A stretch of 64,000 nucleotides of DNA from NCBI GenBank assembly GCA_913062815.1, contig CAJXWZ010000018.1, forward strand, positions 1-64,000. The letters run 5' to 3'. Within the stretch, counting starts at the first letter, position 1, and each line of letters starts with the position of its first letter. The translations under genes were made by a program, and so were the position numbers. This DNA comes from an uncultured Colwellia sp. Lineage in GTDB: Bacteria; Pseudomonadota; Gammaproteobacteria; Enterobacterales; Alteromonadaceae. The notes under the pieces are model-generated. The model worked only from the letters and a program-made list of their open reading frames with translations. It had not been told where the DNA came from and did not search any database. Below, piece after piece: positions 43,162 through 53,092 of this stretch.

Positions 43162-45096
43162 ATGAAAATAATAACGAAGGTTTTCCTAACATTGATTCTC
43201 TTCGGAACTTTATTGTTCTTGGTAAGTGTAAGTGCCCAACAGCTAAATAAAGAACAAATTAAAGCCGCTTATATTTATAATTTTTTGAAGCATATACAGT
43301 GGCCGGAAGAAAGTAAAAAAAGTCATTTCGTCATTGGTATATATAAAGACAGAGTTTTTTATGAACTATTAAAGAACTCCTTTCAAAACAAAAAAGTAAA
43401 AAACAAACGTGTTTCTGTTTTACTCATTAGTAACCTGAAGCAAGGCAGTAACAGCGACCTTTTTTACCTACCAAAGCAGTTCAACAAACAACTGACTCAA
43501 ATAGCCAATAAAATACGCGGCTCTCACACCTTACTAGTTACAGATAATAGCCCTGATAAGCACAATGCTATGCTGAATTTAATTGACAGTAAGGGTGCAA
43601 ATGCTATCTCGTTTGAGGTCAATAAATCGAATATTGTCTATGAACAATTATCCACATCCGCACAATTACTATTACTTGGAGGTACAGAGTTAGACGTCGC
43701 TTATCTTTACCGAGAAACCGAACAAGCGATGCAAGCCACCCGAGAAAGAGAAGCGGAATTGAATGCTGAGATTTTGCTTCAGCAAACGCAATTAACTTTA
43801 ACCGGTAATAAACTAAGCCAACTGAATCAAGATCTTGAGCAAAGCAGCAAAGAAGTTCAACAACAACAAGTCGCCATGAAAAAACAGGCACGAGAACTAC
43901 AAAAACAAAAACTGGATTTAGATAAAAAAGAACAAGAATTAGCGACAATATTACAGCAATTAAACGATGCCAATAAAAACTATACAACCCAAACCCATGC
44001 GATTAGTGAGAAAAAACAGCAAGTAGCAATTAAAGAGCAAGAAAACTTGCAAATGGCTGATTTGATTAAGCAAAATAAATCCATCCTACAACAACAGCAG
44101 CACAATATCGCCCGTCAGCAACAAGCATTATCTGCACAAGGTGGTGAACTTGCCGCACAAAAACAGACTATTGTTAGTCAAAAAGAAACCATCACCAAAA
44201 CCACTATCCTCGTTGTGATTGCTGCTTTTGCTTTGACTCTACTAGTCGGCTTATTCTATAAGAATAAGAAAACGACGCATAAACTGACTGAAACCCTAAA
44301 TCATCTAAAAGAAACCCAAATTCAATTAATTCAATCTGAAAAAATGGCATCCCTAGGTAAATTAATCGCTGGCGTTGCGCATGAAATAAATACCCCACTG
44401 GGTATTGCAGTAACCTCGACCAGCCTAATTCAAGAAAATACTGAAGCTATGGCCAAAAGGTTAGACGATAAATCACTGAGTCAAAATCAACTTAAATCGT
44501 ATATCAATATAGTAAATCAGTCTTCACATATATCAAACAAAGGTTTGGAGCGAGTAATTGAGCTTATGCACAACTTTAAAGAAGTTGCCGCCGACCAAAT
44601 AGTTGAACAAATAAGAGAAATTAACATTGCAGATTATATTAACGAAGTGATGACCACTTTAACGAATGAATTGAAAAAGAATCAAGTAAATTACCTATTT
44701 AGTGGCGACGAGACTATTATAGTCAATACAATTCCTGGTGCTTTAGCGCAAGTTGTCACCAACCTAGTCAACAATTCAATTCTACATGGTTTTCACAACG
44801 TCAATGAAAGTCGAGACCAGCGTAAGGATATTTCAATCAACCTCACGCAACATTCCATTGATGAGATTTGTTTAACGTATAAAGATAATGGCATAGGCAT
44901 GAATAAAGAGGTATTAGCTCAAGTATTTGACCCTTTTTTCACCACAAAACGGAACAAAGGAGGCACAGGCCTAGGCATGAACATAGTCTATAACATTATT
45001 GAACAAAAACTAGCCGGACATATTAAGATCAGTAGTAAGCTAGAGCAAGGAATTACCTGCAAGATAACCTTACCGTTACTGATCAGTGCCGATTAA
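43162..45096 (+). CDS. YfiR-domain sensor histidine kinase
   Basis: A 644-aa protein. Signal peptide about 1-26, YfiR-like domain about 30-175 (IKAAYIYNFLKHIQWPE, SHTLLVTDN and NAISFEVNKSNIVYEQLSTSAQLL), then a Gln-rich coiled coil to about 345 and a TM segment at about 352-372. The kinase core follows: HisKA His in AGVAHEINTPLGIA, N-box NLVNNSILHGF, DNGIGMN and GGTGLGMNIV. No receiver domain. YfiR domains usually occur as separate periplasmic regulators of diguanylate cyclases; here one sits on a kinase. Its end overlaps the convergent rarD by 21 bases. Confidence 0.88.
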   Translation: MKIITKVFLTLILFGTLLFLVSVSAQQLNKEQIKAAYIYNFLKHIQWPEESKKSHFVIGIYKDRVFYELLKNSFQNKKVKNKRVSVLLISNLKQGSNSDLFYLPKQFNKQLTQIANKIRGSHTLLVTDNSPDKHNAMLNLIDSKGANAISFEVNKSNIVYEQLSTSAQLLLLGGTELDVAYLYRETEQAMQATREREAELNAEILLQQTQLTLTGNKLSQLNQDLEQSSKEVQQQQVAMKKQARELQKQKLDLDKKEQELATILQQLNDANKNYTTQTHAISEKKQQVAIKEQENLQMADLIKQNKSILQQQQHNIARQQQALSAQGGELAAQKQTIVSQKETITKTTILVVIAAFALTLLVGLFYKNKKTTHKLTETLNHLKETQIQLIQSEKMASLGKLIAGVAHEINTPLGIAVTSTSLIQENTEAMAKRLDDKSLSQNQLKSYINIVNQSSHISNKGLERVIELMHNFKEVAADQIVEQIREINIADYINEVMTTLTNELKKNQVNYLFSGDETIIVNTIPGALAQVVTNLVNNSILHGFHNVNESRDQRKDISINLTQHSIDEICLTYKDNGIGMNKEVLAQVFDPFFTTKRNKGGTGLGMNIVYNIIEQKLAGHIKISSKLEQGITCKITLPLLISAD

Positions 45097-46005
45097 TTTA
45101 CGTTCATTTTTCTTATTATGAAACGCATCAACACTATATAAAGCCAATGCTGACCAAATAAAGACGAATGTAATAAATTCAGCTAATTGCATTGATTCTT
45201 TATAATAAAATGTTGCTAACAAAAACATCATACTCGGTCCAATGTATTGAAAAAAACCTAAAGTCGATAAAGAAAGTCGCTTAGCGGCGGCGGTAAAGCA
45301 TAATAATGGTGCGGTAGTAACGACCCCAGCCATTACCAGTATGATATTAAGGTTAACACTATTTGAGGCTAAATTTCCTGTCGGACTGTCGACAAAAACA
45401 ACCCAGTAAAGTAATGCTAATGGCAGCATTAGTAGCGATTCAATTAATAGGCCAACGAATGAATCTAGTTGCATTTTTTTTCTTAAAAGACCGTATATCG
45501 CAAAGGAGCTTGCTAAAGCCAATGACACAATTGGTAAAGAGCCAATAGTAAAGAGTTGTACAAAAACCCCTAAGGCTGCCAAACCAACAGCAATCTTTTG
45601 GTTTCTTCTGAGTTTTTCACTAAAAAACATCATGCCCAGAGCGACATTAAATAACGGGTTAATAAAATAACCTAAACTGGCATCAAGCAAGTGATCATTA
45701 TTCACTGCCCAAATAAACAGTAACCAGTTTACCGCTAAAACTGAAGCAGATAGGCTGAGTTTAACAATCACATGGCCTTGCTTACATAATACCACCAGCA
45801 CTGACCACTTTTTACTGACAATAACCAAAAATAGCAAAAACACACTAGACCAAATAACGCGATGCATTAAAATCTCACCCGCGCCAATATCTGCTAACAA
45901 CTTAAAATATATTGGCGCAAGACCCCACATAAAATAAGCGGCTACGGCATTTGCAACACCTGAGTGTCTTGATGGTTGTTGTTGTGACAATGGGCTTGGC
46001 TTCAT
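45076..46005 (-). CDS. rarD: EamA transporter RarD
   Basis: A 309-aa membrane protein of about ten TM helices in two EamA repeats. The opening GVANAVAAYFMWGLAPIYFKLL and the later IGPSMMFLLATFYY block are RarD-specific; E. coli RarD is linked to chloramphenicol sensitivity by an unproven route. It lies beside the YigI-like and recQ genes, the same neighbourhood as in E. coli. Its 3' end overlaps the kinase gene. Confidence 0.88.
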   Translation of the reverse strand: MKPSPLSQQQPSRHSGVANAVAAYFMWGLAPIYFKLLADIGAGEILMHRVIWSSVFLLFLVIVSKKWSVLVVLCKQGHVIVKLSLSASVLAVNWLLFIWAVNNDHLLDASLGYFINPLFNVALGMMFFSEKLRRNQKIAVGLAALGVFVQLFTIGSLPIVSLALASSFAIYGLLRKKMQLDSFVGLLIESLLMLPLALLYWVVFVDSPTGNLASNSVNLNIILVMAGVVTTAPLLCFTAAAKRLSLSTLGFFQYIGPSMMFLLATFYYKESMQLAEFITFVFIWSALALYSVDAFHNKKNERKLIGTDQ

Positions 46006-46109
46006 GATTTGTCATGATAATTGGTTAGGGCAGGCATAGTAGCATAACTACTGCTGGTAAATTTTTATCTGTGTTATTTTAGCACTGTATATTTCAATGG
46101 ATTGTAAAG

Positions 46110-46565
46110 TTAACCGACCATGTAAGTGCCAGTACCAAAAGCGATATGTTCGCCAAGTTCATTGTGCATTTCCATGCGGGCAACTGCTACTTTACTGCCG
46201 CTTCGAATAATATGAGCGGTGATAATAAATTCTTCACCGCGTCCTGGACGTAAAAAATCAGTACGTAAATCAATGGTGCCTACCTTACTTAAGCTTTGTT
46301 GAATAATCTCAGGCGTAATCTGGGGTAATTGTGCGACTATGTTAGCTACAGCAACCGTCCCACCAGCAAAATCAAGCGCCGCGGCAGTCACGCCACCATG
46401 TAAAATCTTTTGCATTGGATTACCAATTAATTTATCTTGCCAAGCAAAACGCACTTCTGACTTGTCTGCATTAAAATGTGTTATCTCTAACCCAAGCAGC
46501 TGGTTAAAAGGGATATTATTATTTAAATATTCAGTAAGCTGAATTAACATTTCTTCATGATTCAT
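46110..46565 (-). CDS. YigI-like hotdog thioesterase
   Basis: A 151-aa hotdog-fold protein. The motif GNPMQKILHGGVTAAALDFAGG is the thioesterase active-site helix, preceded by SEVRFAW and followed by TDFLRPGRGEEF. YigI is reported to hydrolyse medium- to long-chain acyl-CoA. It is divergent from recQ and next to rarD, as in E. coli (rarD-yigI-pldA-recQ), here without pldA between. Confidence 0.8.
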   Translation of the reverse strand: MNHEEMLIQLTEYLNNNIPFNQLLGLEITHFNADKSEVRFAWQDKLIGNPMQKILHGGVTAAALDFAGGTVAVANIVAQLPQITPEIIQQSLSKVGTIDLRTDFLRPGRGEEFIITAHIIRSGSKVAVARMEMHNELGEHIAFGTGTYMVG

Positions 46566-46747
46566 CTAAAAAACCTCTGGTCGGACAAGATGGTTATTCA
46601 GATTAACATCCTTTTGCTAAAATAGTGAAAAATAATGATCACACATTGTTAACTCTCAGGTAAAATAGCCTACTCTAAACTACCTTGAAGAAATATTTGT
46701 TGAATAGTCCTGATCTAAACCTTGTCCCCAGTCAAGAAAATAAAACC

Positions 46748-48529
46748 ATGTTGCTTAAATCCTTAAAGCAGTTTTTTGGATACGATAGCTTTCGACCAGG
46801 GCAAGCTGAAATTATTGAGAACTTGATGCAGGGTAGAGACTCGCTTGTGTTAATGCCTACAGGAGGAGGTAAATCGTTGTGTTATCAGCTCCCGGCTACC
46901 TTACTACCAGGTGTTACCATTGTCGTTTCGCCATTAATTGCCTTAATGAAAGATCAAGTTGACAACTTAACCCACCAAGGCATTGCTGCTGCTTTTATTA
47001 ATTCATCTTTAGATCAAAAAACAATTAATGACATTTTTGCCAAACTTGCTCAAGGTGAAATAAAGCTGCTTTATGTTGCACCTGAACGCCTCACTAATCG
47101 TTACTTTTTACAAGGTTTAAGTGACCTACCATTGAGCATGTTTGCTATTGATGAAGCGCATTGTATCTCTCAGTGGGGGCATGATTTTAGACCTGCGTAT
47201 ACTCAATTACATGCGTTAAAACAGTATTTTCCTCATGTACCCGTGATGGCATTAACCGCTACCGCAGATGTAACCACACGCAAAGATATCCTCGCTCAGT
47301 TATCACTAAATAACCCGTATATTCATCTGGATAGCTTTGACAGACCTAATATAAGATTTACATTAGCGCAAAAATATGACGGCGAAAAGCAAGTGTTGGG
47401 TTATGTTCGCAAGCAAGCAGATGACTCGGGTATCATCTATTGTAATAGCCGATGGCAAGTTGAAAAATTGACGAAATATCTCGCTGCGTGTGGGGTGAAT
47501 TGTGCTGCTTATCACGCCGGACTTGAAAGTGATATTCGTGCCCTGGTACAAGAAGGTTTTACTAAAGATAACATTCAGATAGTGGTAGCAACTGTCGCTT
47601 TTGGTTTAGGTATAAATAAACCCAATGTGCGTTATGTTATACATTTTGAACCTCCTCGTACGTTAGAATCTTATTACCAAGAAATTGGTCGCGCTGGCCG
47701 CGATGGATTGCCTGCTGAAGCTTTATTTTTAGTTGCAGATAAAGACATTTCTCGCATTAAAAAGCGCATCAGCGAAGGTGACAACTCAAAGCGGGTGAAT
47801 GTGGAGATGCAACGCTTTGCGGCTATGAGTGCTTTTGTTGACGCACAAACATGCCGTAGACAAGTAGTGCTCAATTATTTTGCTGAATTTACCCAACAAG
47901 GTTGTGGTAATTGCGATATTTGTTTAGATCCACCGACTCAGTTCGACGCTACTCAAGCCGCACAAAAAGTATTGTCATGTGTATTTAGAATAAAGCAACA
48001 AGGTGATATTAATCATGTTATTGATGTATTACGCGGTGAAAAAACTAACAAAGTAAAAAGCCTTGAGCATGATAAAGTGTCTACGTTTGCTATTGGCCAA
48101 GGTAAAACCCCTGGTTATTGGTTTGCCATTATTGGGCAACTTATTCATCTAGGTTACTTACAACAAGACATTGAACAACAATCTGCACTTTACTTGACTC
48201 AGGCATCAAGAAGCGTACTTAAAGCAACAGAGCCATTATTATTAGCAAGTCCAAGATTACAAAAAGCAAGCTATTGGCAAAGCCAGAGCCAACAGAAAAC
48301 CTACGATAGAGCTTTATTTGCTAAATTACGTGAGTTAAGAAAAAACATTGCTGATGGCGAAGATATTGCACCCTTTATTGTTTTCAATGATGCTACTTTG
48401 TCAGAATTAGCGCGTATACAACCCGTATCGGCAGCACAAATGCTAGCCATCAGCGGTATTGGCGAAGTAAAATTATCACGTTATGGAAAAGTATTCATAC
48501 AAACCATAAAAGAGCACCAAGGTGGTTAA
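46748..48529 (+). CDS. recQ: ATP-dependent DNA helicase RecQ
   Basis: A 593-aa 3'-5' helicase. Helicase motif 0 FRPGQ is near residue 14, Walker A is [14 protein letters not shown], motif II is [18 protein letters not shown], and motif VI is [10 protein letters not shown]. The zinc cysteines are C-x-R and CGNCDIC, and the C-terminal HRDC region has [24 protein letters not shown]. It processes stalled forks and recombination ends. ATG 46748 is chosen; a TTG at 46685 would add 21 residues with weak support. It is followed by a strong terminator. Confidence 0.93.
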   Translation: MLLKSLKQFFGYDSFRPGQAEIIENLMQGRDSLVLMPTGGGKSLCYQLPATLLPGVTIVVSPLIALMKDQVDNLTHQGIAAAFINSSLDQKTINDIFAKLAQGEIKLLYVAPERLTNRYFLQGLSDLPLSMFAIDEAHCISQWGHDFRPAYTQLHALKQYFPHVPVMALTATADVTTRKDILAQLSLNNPYIHLDSFDRPNIRFTLAQKYDGEKQVLGYVRKQADDSGIIYCNSRWQVEKLTKYLAACGVNCAAYHAGLESDIRALVQEGFTKDNIQIVVATVAFGLGINKPNVRYVIHFEPPRTLESYYQEIGRAGRDGLPAEALFLVADKDISRIKKRISEGDNSKRVNVEMQRFAAMSAFVDAQTCRRQVVLNYFAEFTQQGCGNCDICLDPPTQFDATQAAQKVLSCVFRIKQQGDINHVIDVLRGEKTNKVKSLEHDKVSTFAIGQGKTPGYWFAIIGQLIHLGYLQQDIEQQSALYLTQASRSVLKATEPLLLASPRLQKASYWQSQSQQKTYDRALFAKLRELRKNIADGEDIAPFIVFNDATLSELARIQPVSAAQMLAISGIGEVKLSRYGKVFIQTIKEHQGG

Positions 48530-48532
48530 ATC

Positions 48533-48558
48533 AAAAAAGCGCCAATAGGCGCTTTTTT
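48533..48558 (+). terminator. Terminator of recQ
   Basis: A perfect 11-bp stem (aaaaaagcgcc with ggcgctttttt), an AATA loop and a T run, four bases after the recQ stop. It is near-symmetric and can also end transcripts of the cytochrome gene at 48597. Confidence 0.9.
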
Positions 48559-48596
48559 CTTACGACTCAGAACATCTAGTATTGATTCAATAACTA

Positions 48597-48896
48597 TTAC
48601 TTCAAGCCAGCATAATATGCAGCTATATTATCCATATCGGCATCAGACAACGCCATAACCATGCCTTTCATAGTCGGATCATTACGCTTGCCAGATTTAA
48701 AGTCTTTAAGTTGTTTAGCTAAATAAGCTTCTTTTTGACCAGCAAGGTTAGGGTAAGTTGGCACAGCTGAAATGCCTGCAGCGCCATGACATGCACCACA
48801 CATCATTGATTTAGCTTTACCAGCAGCAGCATCACCAGCGAAAGCAGGAGATGCCATCATTACGGTTGCAGCAAGTGCAAGAGTAAGTTTTTTCAT
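48597..48896 (-). CDS. Periplasmic class I cytochrome c
   Basis: A 99-aa protein with a signal peptide (1-20, cleavage after AFA). The heme site is C33-G-A-C36-H37 and the axial Met is in the C-terminal MKGMVMAL segment. Similar to cytochrome c5 or c553-type small electron carriers in gammaproteobacteria. Monocistronic; divergent from the DUF3630 gene. Confidence 0.9.
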   Translation of the reverse strand: MKKLTLALAATVMMASPAFAGDAAAGKAKSMMCGACHGAAGISAVPTYPNLAGQKEAYLAKQLKDFKSGKRNDPTMKGMVMALSDADMDNIAAYYAGLK

Positions 48897-49046
48897 AGTT
48901 ATCGTCTCTCTTTGTTTATAAATTTATTTTTCTAAAATCAGTATATGAAAAATAGTGTATGCTGTCGTTCTTTTTTTGACTTAATATGGTGAATACTATC
49001 AAATATTCTGTCCATTATTTGCGCTATATATATTTAAATTAATCAC

Positions 49047-49340
49047 ATGAAAATAAAAACAATACTCATTATCAATCAACAAATTAGCGTGATATTTGAA
49101 CAAAGCTGGTTTCAAGAAGATATAGAAACACTCAGCCAATTAATATTGGTCAAGCTACCTAAACATATTATTAAAGAAGTTACCTTTGGAGCAGACCGAG
49201 AAAATATTCGTTTTCAATGGCAGCATGCTGAGTTTATGATGAACTTTGATTATTATAGCCAGTCATGTTGGATAAATGCTCAAGATGAAAACAGTCTTAC
49301 CAACATAGAACCTTTATATAATTTTTTAACTAAGAGTTAG
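49047..49340 (+). CDS. DUF3630 family protein
   Basis: A 97-aa protein with alternating strands and helices (LIINQQISVIFEQSWFQEDIETLSQLI, then FQWQHAEFMMNFDYYSQSCWINA). It resembles DUF3630, small proteins of Alteromonadales next to DUF523 genes. It is separated by 7 bases from the DUF523 gene. Function unknown. Confidence 0.6.
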   Translation: MKIKTILIINQQISVIFEQSWFQEDIETLSQLILVKLPKHIIKEVTFGADRENIRFQWQHAEFMMNFDYYSQSCWINAQDENSLTNIEPLYNFLTKS

Positions 49341-49347
49341 TACAATA

Positions 49348-49812
49348 ATGTTTGATAAAATACTCATTAGCCGTTGTTTGTTAGGCGAAAATGTTCGTTA
49401 CAATAGCGAAATTATTTCACTAAAGCATACTTTGCTAAACCTCTGGCAACAACAAAACCGTTTCATACCTATATGCCCTGAAGTTGCTGGTGGTTTACCG
49501 GTACCACGAGAGCCAGCAGAAATTCAATTATCTGAAAATTTAATTACAACAATTTCTGGTCAAGATGTTAGTAAGCAATTTCATCGAGGTGCACAATTAG
49601 CACTCACACTTTGCCAGCAACATCACATTAGATTTGCACTATTAAAAGAATCTAGTCCGTCATGTGGCAGCACACATATTTACGATGGTTCATTTACAAA
49701 TCAGAAAATTCTAGGTCAAGGAGTGACGAGTAAGTTACTTACACAAGCGGGTATTAAAGTATATTCTGAGAATAATCTAGCAGAGTTAGCAGCAATGTTA
49801 GATAAAGCATAA
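49348..49812 (+). CDS. DUF523 family protein
   Basis: A 154-aa protein with ILISRCLLGENVRYNSEI, CPEVAGGLPVPREPAEI and LLKESSPSCGSTHIYDG, the DUF523 hallmark motifs with conserved cysteines. It may bind a metal or thiol; function is unknown. It ends 6 bases before the convergent diguanylate cyclase gene. Confidence 0.85.
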   Translation: MFDKILISRCLLGENVRYNSEIISLKHTLLNLWQQQNRFIPICPEVAGGLPVPREPAEIQLSENLITTISGQDVSKQFHRGAQLALTLCQQHHIRFALLKESSPSCGSTHIYDGSFTNQKILGQGVTSKLLTQAGIKVYSENNLAELAAMLDKA

Positions 49813-49817
49813 GCTTT

Positions 49818-50807
49818 CTATTTTCTATTTTCTATCGGTTTCTTTATCGCTTTACGACTTCTATTAATAAAATGATTAAGCCCTTCTTTGCTTTTCATTT
49901 CACCAATGCCACAAGAAATACTCATTTTTGGCAATCTTACACCTGATTGAATACTTACAAAGCGAAGTTTTTCAACACCTTGCTTTATTTTCTCTGCAAT
50001 CTCACTAGCGATTCCTCCATCTACATCAGGTAATAATACAATAAACTCATCACTTCCTGAACGTACCGGTAACCCACTATCATCAACATAACTTGAAACT
50101 TTTTTAGCAATTTTAGATAAAATAACATCGCCAATTAATGCACCAAAACGATCACTAAATTGCTTAAAATGATCAACGCTAATCACAATTGCGGCAATGC
50201 CTCGTTCAGAATTTTCACCTAGCCAAGTGTCTACATGTTTTGACATGGCTTTTCGATTGTACATACCCGTAACAGGGTCAAGGTATATTTCTTGTCGTAC
50301 TTCTTCAAGCTCAGCTTCTAACGCTTGAGTTTGCAATTGGGATAGTTCTAACTGTTCAACTAATGCTTGTTGTTGCTTTTTAAAGGCGGTAGATGCATGG
50401 TGCAGCTTAGCGATAGCTGATTTAACTTCACCTTTATTATTCGACATTAAGGCAGGAATATTATCATCTAATTGCTCAATTAACGTTTGTGCGCCAGCAC
50501 TGGATACTTGACAGTTTTCTTGAATTTGCGTGAACAAGTGCGAAAGATCACTTATGATTTCATCACGAAATTTACTTTGTTCAAGTAAATGCTCTTTATA
50601 TAACTGCTCCATAAAGAAGCCATCTAAAGATTTGCCTGATAACAAGATTCGTTTGATACTTGCCGTTAGAATAGGTTTGTTTTTTTTACAATATTCATAA
50701 CTCACGGCATAATTTATTGGATTCACAGGCAAATGCCACTGATGCAGTTGAGCAACCGCCAGTGTCATGGTTTTCTTTGCTTGACTTATAGAATCGTGAT
50801 ACTTCAC
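49818..50807 (-). CDS. Diguanylate cyclase (GGDEF) with helical N-terminus
   Basis: A 329-aa cytosolic protein. Residues 1-160 are helical, with a coiled coil near 130-165. The GGDEF domain follows: YLDPVTGMYNRKAM, VSVDHFKQFSDRFGALIGD, and SGSDEFIVLLPDV as the active-site loop. The second Gly of GGDEF is Ser here (GSDEF), an uncommon variant. It makes c-di-GMP if the variant is active. The c-di-GMP-I aptamer at 52.9 kb is 2 kb upstream on the same strand. Confidence 0.88.
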   Translation of the reverse strand: MKYHDSISQAKKTMTLAVAQLHQWHLPVNPINYAVSYEYCKKNKPILTASIKRILLSGKSLDGFFMEQLYKEHLLEQSKFRDEIISDLSHLFTQIQENCQVSSAGAQTLIEQLDDNIPALMSNNKGEVKSAIAKLHHASTAFKKQQQALVEQLELSQLQTQALEAELEEVRQEIYLDPVTGMYNRKAMSKHVDTWLGENSERGIAAIVISVDHFKQFSDRFGALIGDVILSKIAKKVSSYVDDSGLPVRSGSDEFIVLLPDVDGGIASEIAEKIKQGVEKLRFVSIQSGVRLPKMSISCGIGEMKSKEGLNHFINRSRKAIKKPIENRK

Positions 50808-50969
50808 CGATTCACCCCTGTATAACTTACGCTATAATGATCTATGCCATCTACCACACTATTCTCTAGTATCTGCAAGCAAATATCTACACAATTTATG
50901 TAATATGTCTGTTACGTTTACTTGCAAGTCTGTTAAAGTATCGGCTCTTCTGCTGCAGAGTCATTAAAA

Positions 50970-52766
50970 ATGAAATTTCTTTTCCCATTGCTTGTTAGTT
51001 TTCTCCTTATTAGTTGCAGTCAAACATCAAATAAAACACCTGAGGACTCACTAGCATCAGCAAGTAAAAGCGATCACCAGTTACAACAATTGATTAGAAC
51101 TTATCAACAGTTTTATCAACAATCCAGTCCTTTTAATGACCCACAAGAAGGTGGGAATAACGGTAAACTTCCTAACTTATCGGCAGAATTTTTAGCTAAA
51201 CAACAGCTTAAACGTCAAAATATATATAGAGCATTAACTAATATTGATGAACAAGAACTAAACTCTGCAAATCAGATTAATAGTGCGGTATTAGCCTATT
51301 TCCTAAAGAATCAAATTGATAGTTATGAGAACAAAGAGCATTTCATGCCTCTTACTTCTGAATCAGGCTTTCATGTTTGGATAAGTAATATCAGTCAACA
51401 AGTCAATTTAAAATCAGCACAAGATTATCGTGATTATTTAGCGAAACTTAGTGCGATCCCACATTATTTTGCACAACAAATTACATGGATGAATGAAGGA
51501 ATTAAAGCAGGTATTACCCAACCCAAAGTAGTTCTTAAGGGGTTTGAACAATCTATTACTGCATTTATTAAAGAAGACGTAACACAAAGCATTTATTTTA
51601 AGCCTTTATTAAAAATGTCTAGCCATATTTCACCATCACTGCAACAAAGTATTAAAGAGGAAGCTAAGCAAATAATCAGTGATAAAATAATGCCAACTTA
51701 TCAGCAGTATTACGAATTTATGGTTAACCGATATCAAATACATGCACGTGATAATATTGCTGCCACTTCACTTCCTAATGGTAAAAGCTATTATCAAAAC
51801 CGTGTTGAACATTACACAACGCTTGACATAACTGCAGATCAGGTTCACCAAAAAGGCTTAGCCGAAGTTAAACGCATTCGAGCTGAAATGAATGAAATTA
51901 TAAAACAAGTTGAGTTTGAAGGTGACTTTAAGGCATTTCTAAACTTTTTGCGTAATGATGCGAGATTTTATGCAAAAACACCGGTAGATTTATTAAAAGA
52001 AGCTTCTTACATTGCTAAAAAAATGGATGCGAAGCTACCTACTTTATTCAAGACATTACCAAGAACGCCTTATGGTGTGATTGAAGTACCGGCTAATATT
52101 GCCCCAAAATATACAACAGGGCGCTACTCAGGACCTGCTCGAGATGATCAAGCAGGCAACTATTGGGTCAATACTTATCGTTTAGATAGAAGGCCGCTAT
52201 ATGTATTACCTGCACTGACCTTACATGAAGCAGTTCCAGGCCATCATTTGCAAGGCTCAATTGCACAAGAAATGGAAAATGTGCCAAAATTTAGAAATCG
52301 TATCTACATCTCTGCTTTTGGTGAAGGATGGGGATTATATTCAGAATATTTGGGTATTGAAGCTGGCATTTATGAAACACCATATCAAAATTTCGGTCGT
52401 TTAACTTATGAAATGTGGCGAGCATGCCGTTTAGTCGTTGATACTGGTATGCATGCAAAGGGTTGGTCTAGAAAACAAGCTATTGATTATCTTGCTGACA
52501 ATACCGCACTGTCACTTCATAATGTACAAACAGAGATAGATAGATACATTTCATGGCCAGGCCAAGCGTTATCATACAAAATTGGCGAATTAACCATTAA
52601 ACGTTTACGTAAAAATGCTGAACAGGTTTTAGGTGAAAAATTTGATTTACGCGATTTTCATGACCAGATATTAAAAAATGGTTCAATGCCTTTGAATATG
52701 CTAGAAAAAGTGATTGGCGATTATATTATCAGTGTTAAATCAGCTATCGAAGATAAGACAGAATAA
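50970..52766 (+). CDS. DUF885 lipoprotein peptidase
   Basis: A 598-aa protein with a lipoprotein signal peptide (lipobox LISC, Cys about 16). DUF885 metallopeptidase: the zinc motif is LHEAVPGHHLQG (about 425), with GEGWGLYSEYLG downstream. It should be anchored in the envelope and hydrolyse peptides or esters. The family is poorly characterised. Its 3' region lies antisense to the transcript predicted from the c-di-GMP aptamer at 52.9 kb. Confidence 0.85.
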   Translation: MKFLFPLLVSFLLISCSQTSNKTPEDSLASASKSDHQLQQLIRTYQQFYQQSSPFNDPQEGGNNGKLPNLSAEFLAKQQLKRQNIYRALTNIDEQELNSANQINSAVLAYFLKNQIDSYENKEHFMPLTSESGFHVWISNISQQVNLKSAQDYRDYLAKLSAIPHYFAQQITWMNEGIKAGITQPKVVLKGFEQSITAFIKEDVTQSIYFKPLLKMSSHISPSLQQSIKEEAKQIISDKIMPTYQQYYEFMVNRYQIHARDNIAATSLPNGKSYYQNRVEHYTTLDITADQVHQKGLAEVKRIRAEMNEIIKQVEFEGDFKAFLNFLRNDARFYAKTPVDLLKEASYIAKKMDAKLPTLFKTLPRTPYGVIEVPANIAPKYTTGRYSGPARDDQAGNYWVNTYRLDRRPLYVLPALTLHEAVPGHHLQGSIAQEMENVPKFRNRIYISAFGEGWGLYSEYLGIEAGIYETPYQNFGRLTYEMWRACRLVVDTGMHAKGWSRKQAIDYLADNTALSLHNVQTEIDRYISWPGQALSYKIGELTIKRLRKNAEQVLGEKFDLRDFHDQILKNGSMPLNMLEKVIGDYIISVKSAIEDKTE

Positions 52767-52879
52767 ATCTTATAGAAAAACTGAATTAAGTATTAATAAC
52801 AATTAAGGCAAGGAAGCCACGCAAAGTAAACCGAAGAAACAGACAGAAAGCTGTTTAAAATAGAAGAGCCCCCACTACA

Positions 52880-52970
52880 TCTAAATTTGGCAGTCCCGCT
52901 GTCATAGGTTTCCCGTTAGACCGGTTACTTTGCGTCTCTAGCTTTCGCTAGATTTGCCCTTGTCGAGCTT
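52880..52970 (-). promoter_or_regulatory. Candidate c-di-GMP-I (GEMM) riboswitch, orphan orientation
   Basis: On the minus strand the core reads AGGGCAAAT, then TCTAGC-GAAA-GCTAGA (52937-52952, a perfect stem with a GAAA tetraloop), then GACGCAAAG, ACCGGTCTAA, and CTATGACAGCGGGACTGCC. This order matches the GEMM-I consensus. The 3' flank CGGTTTACTTTGCGT (52819-52833) is complementary to the GACGCAAAGTAACCG core and could be a switching arm. Nothing coding follows on the minus strand before 50807; the RNA would run antisense to the DUF885 gene. Confidence 0.75.
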
Positions 52971-53092
52971 TAGCAGCTCAAGTTCATTATAATCCCTGTT
53001 TATTATTTGTAAACAAAAAACTAACATCTAAGCGTAAATCACGTTAAAATAGTCTGTGTGTTTTTTATAACTATGTGTTTTCATTAAGATTT

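Noticed and set aside
52801-52870. A plus-strand riboswitch at gccacgcaaagtaaaccg
   Set aside because: The plus strand has only the cgcaaag-like piece; the full order of conserved parts is on the minus strand, and this piece is better explained as the pairing arm of that switch.
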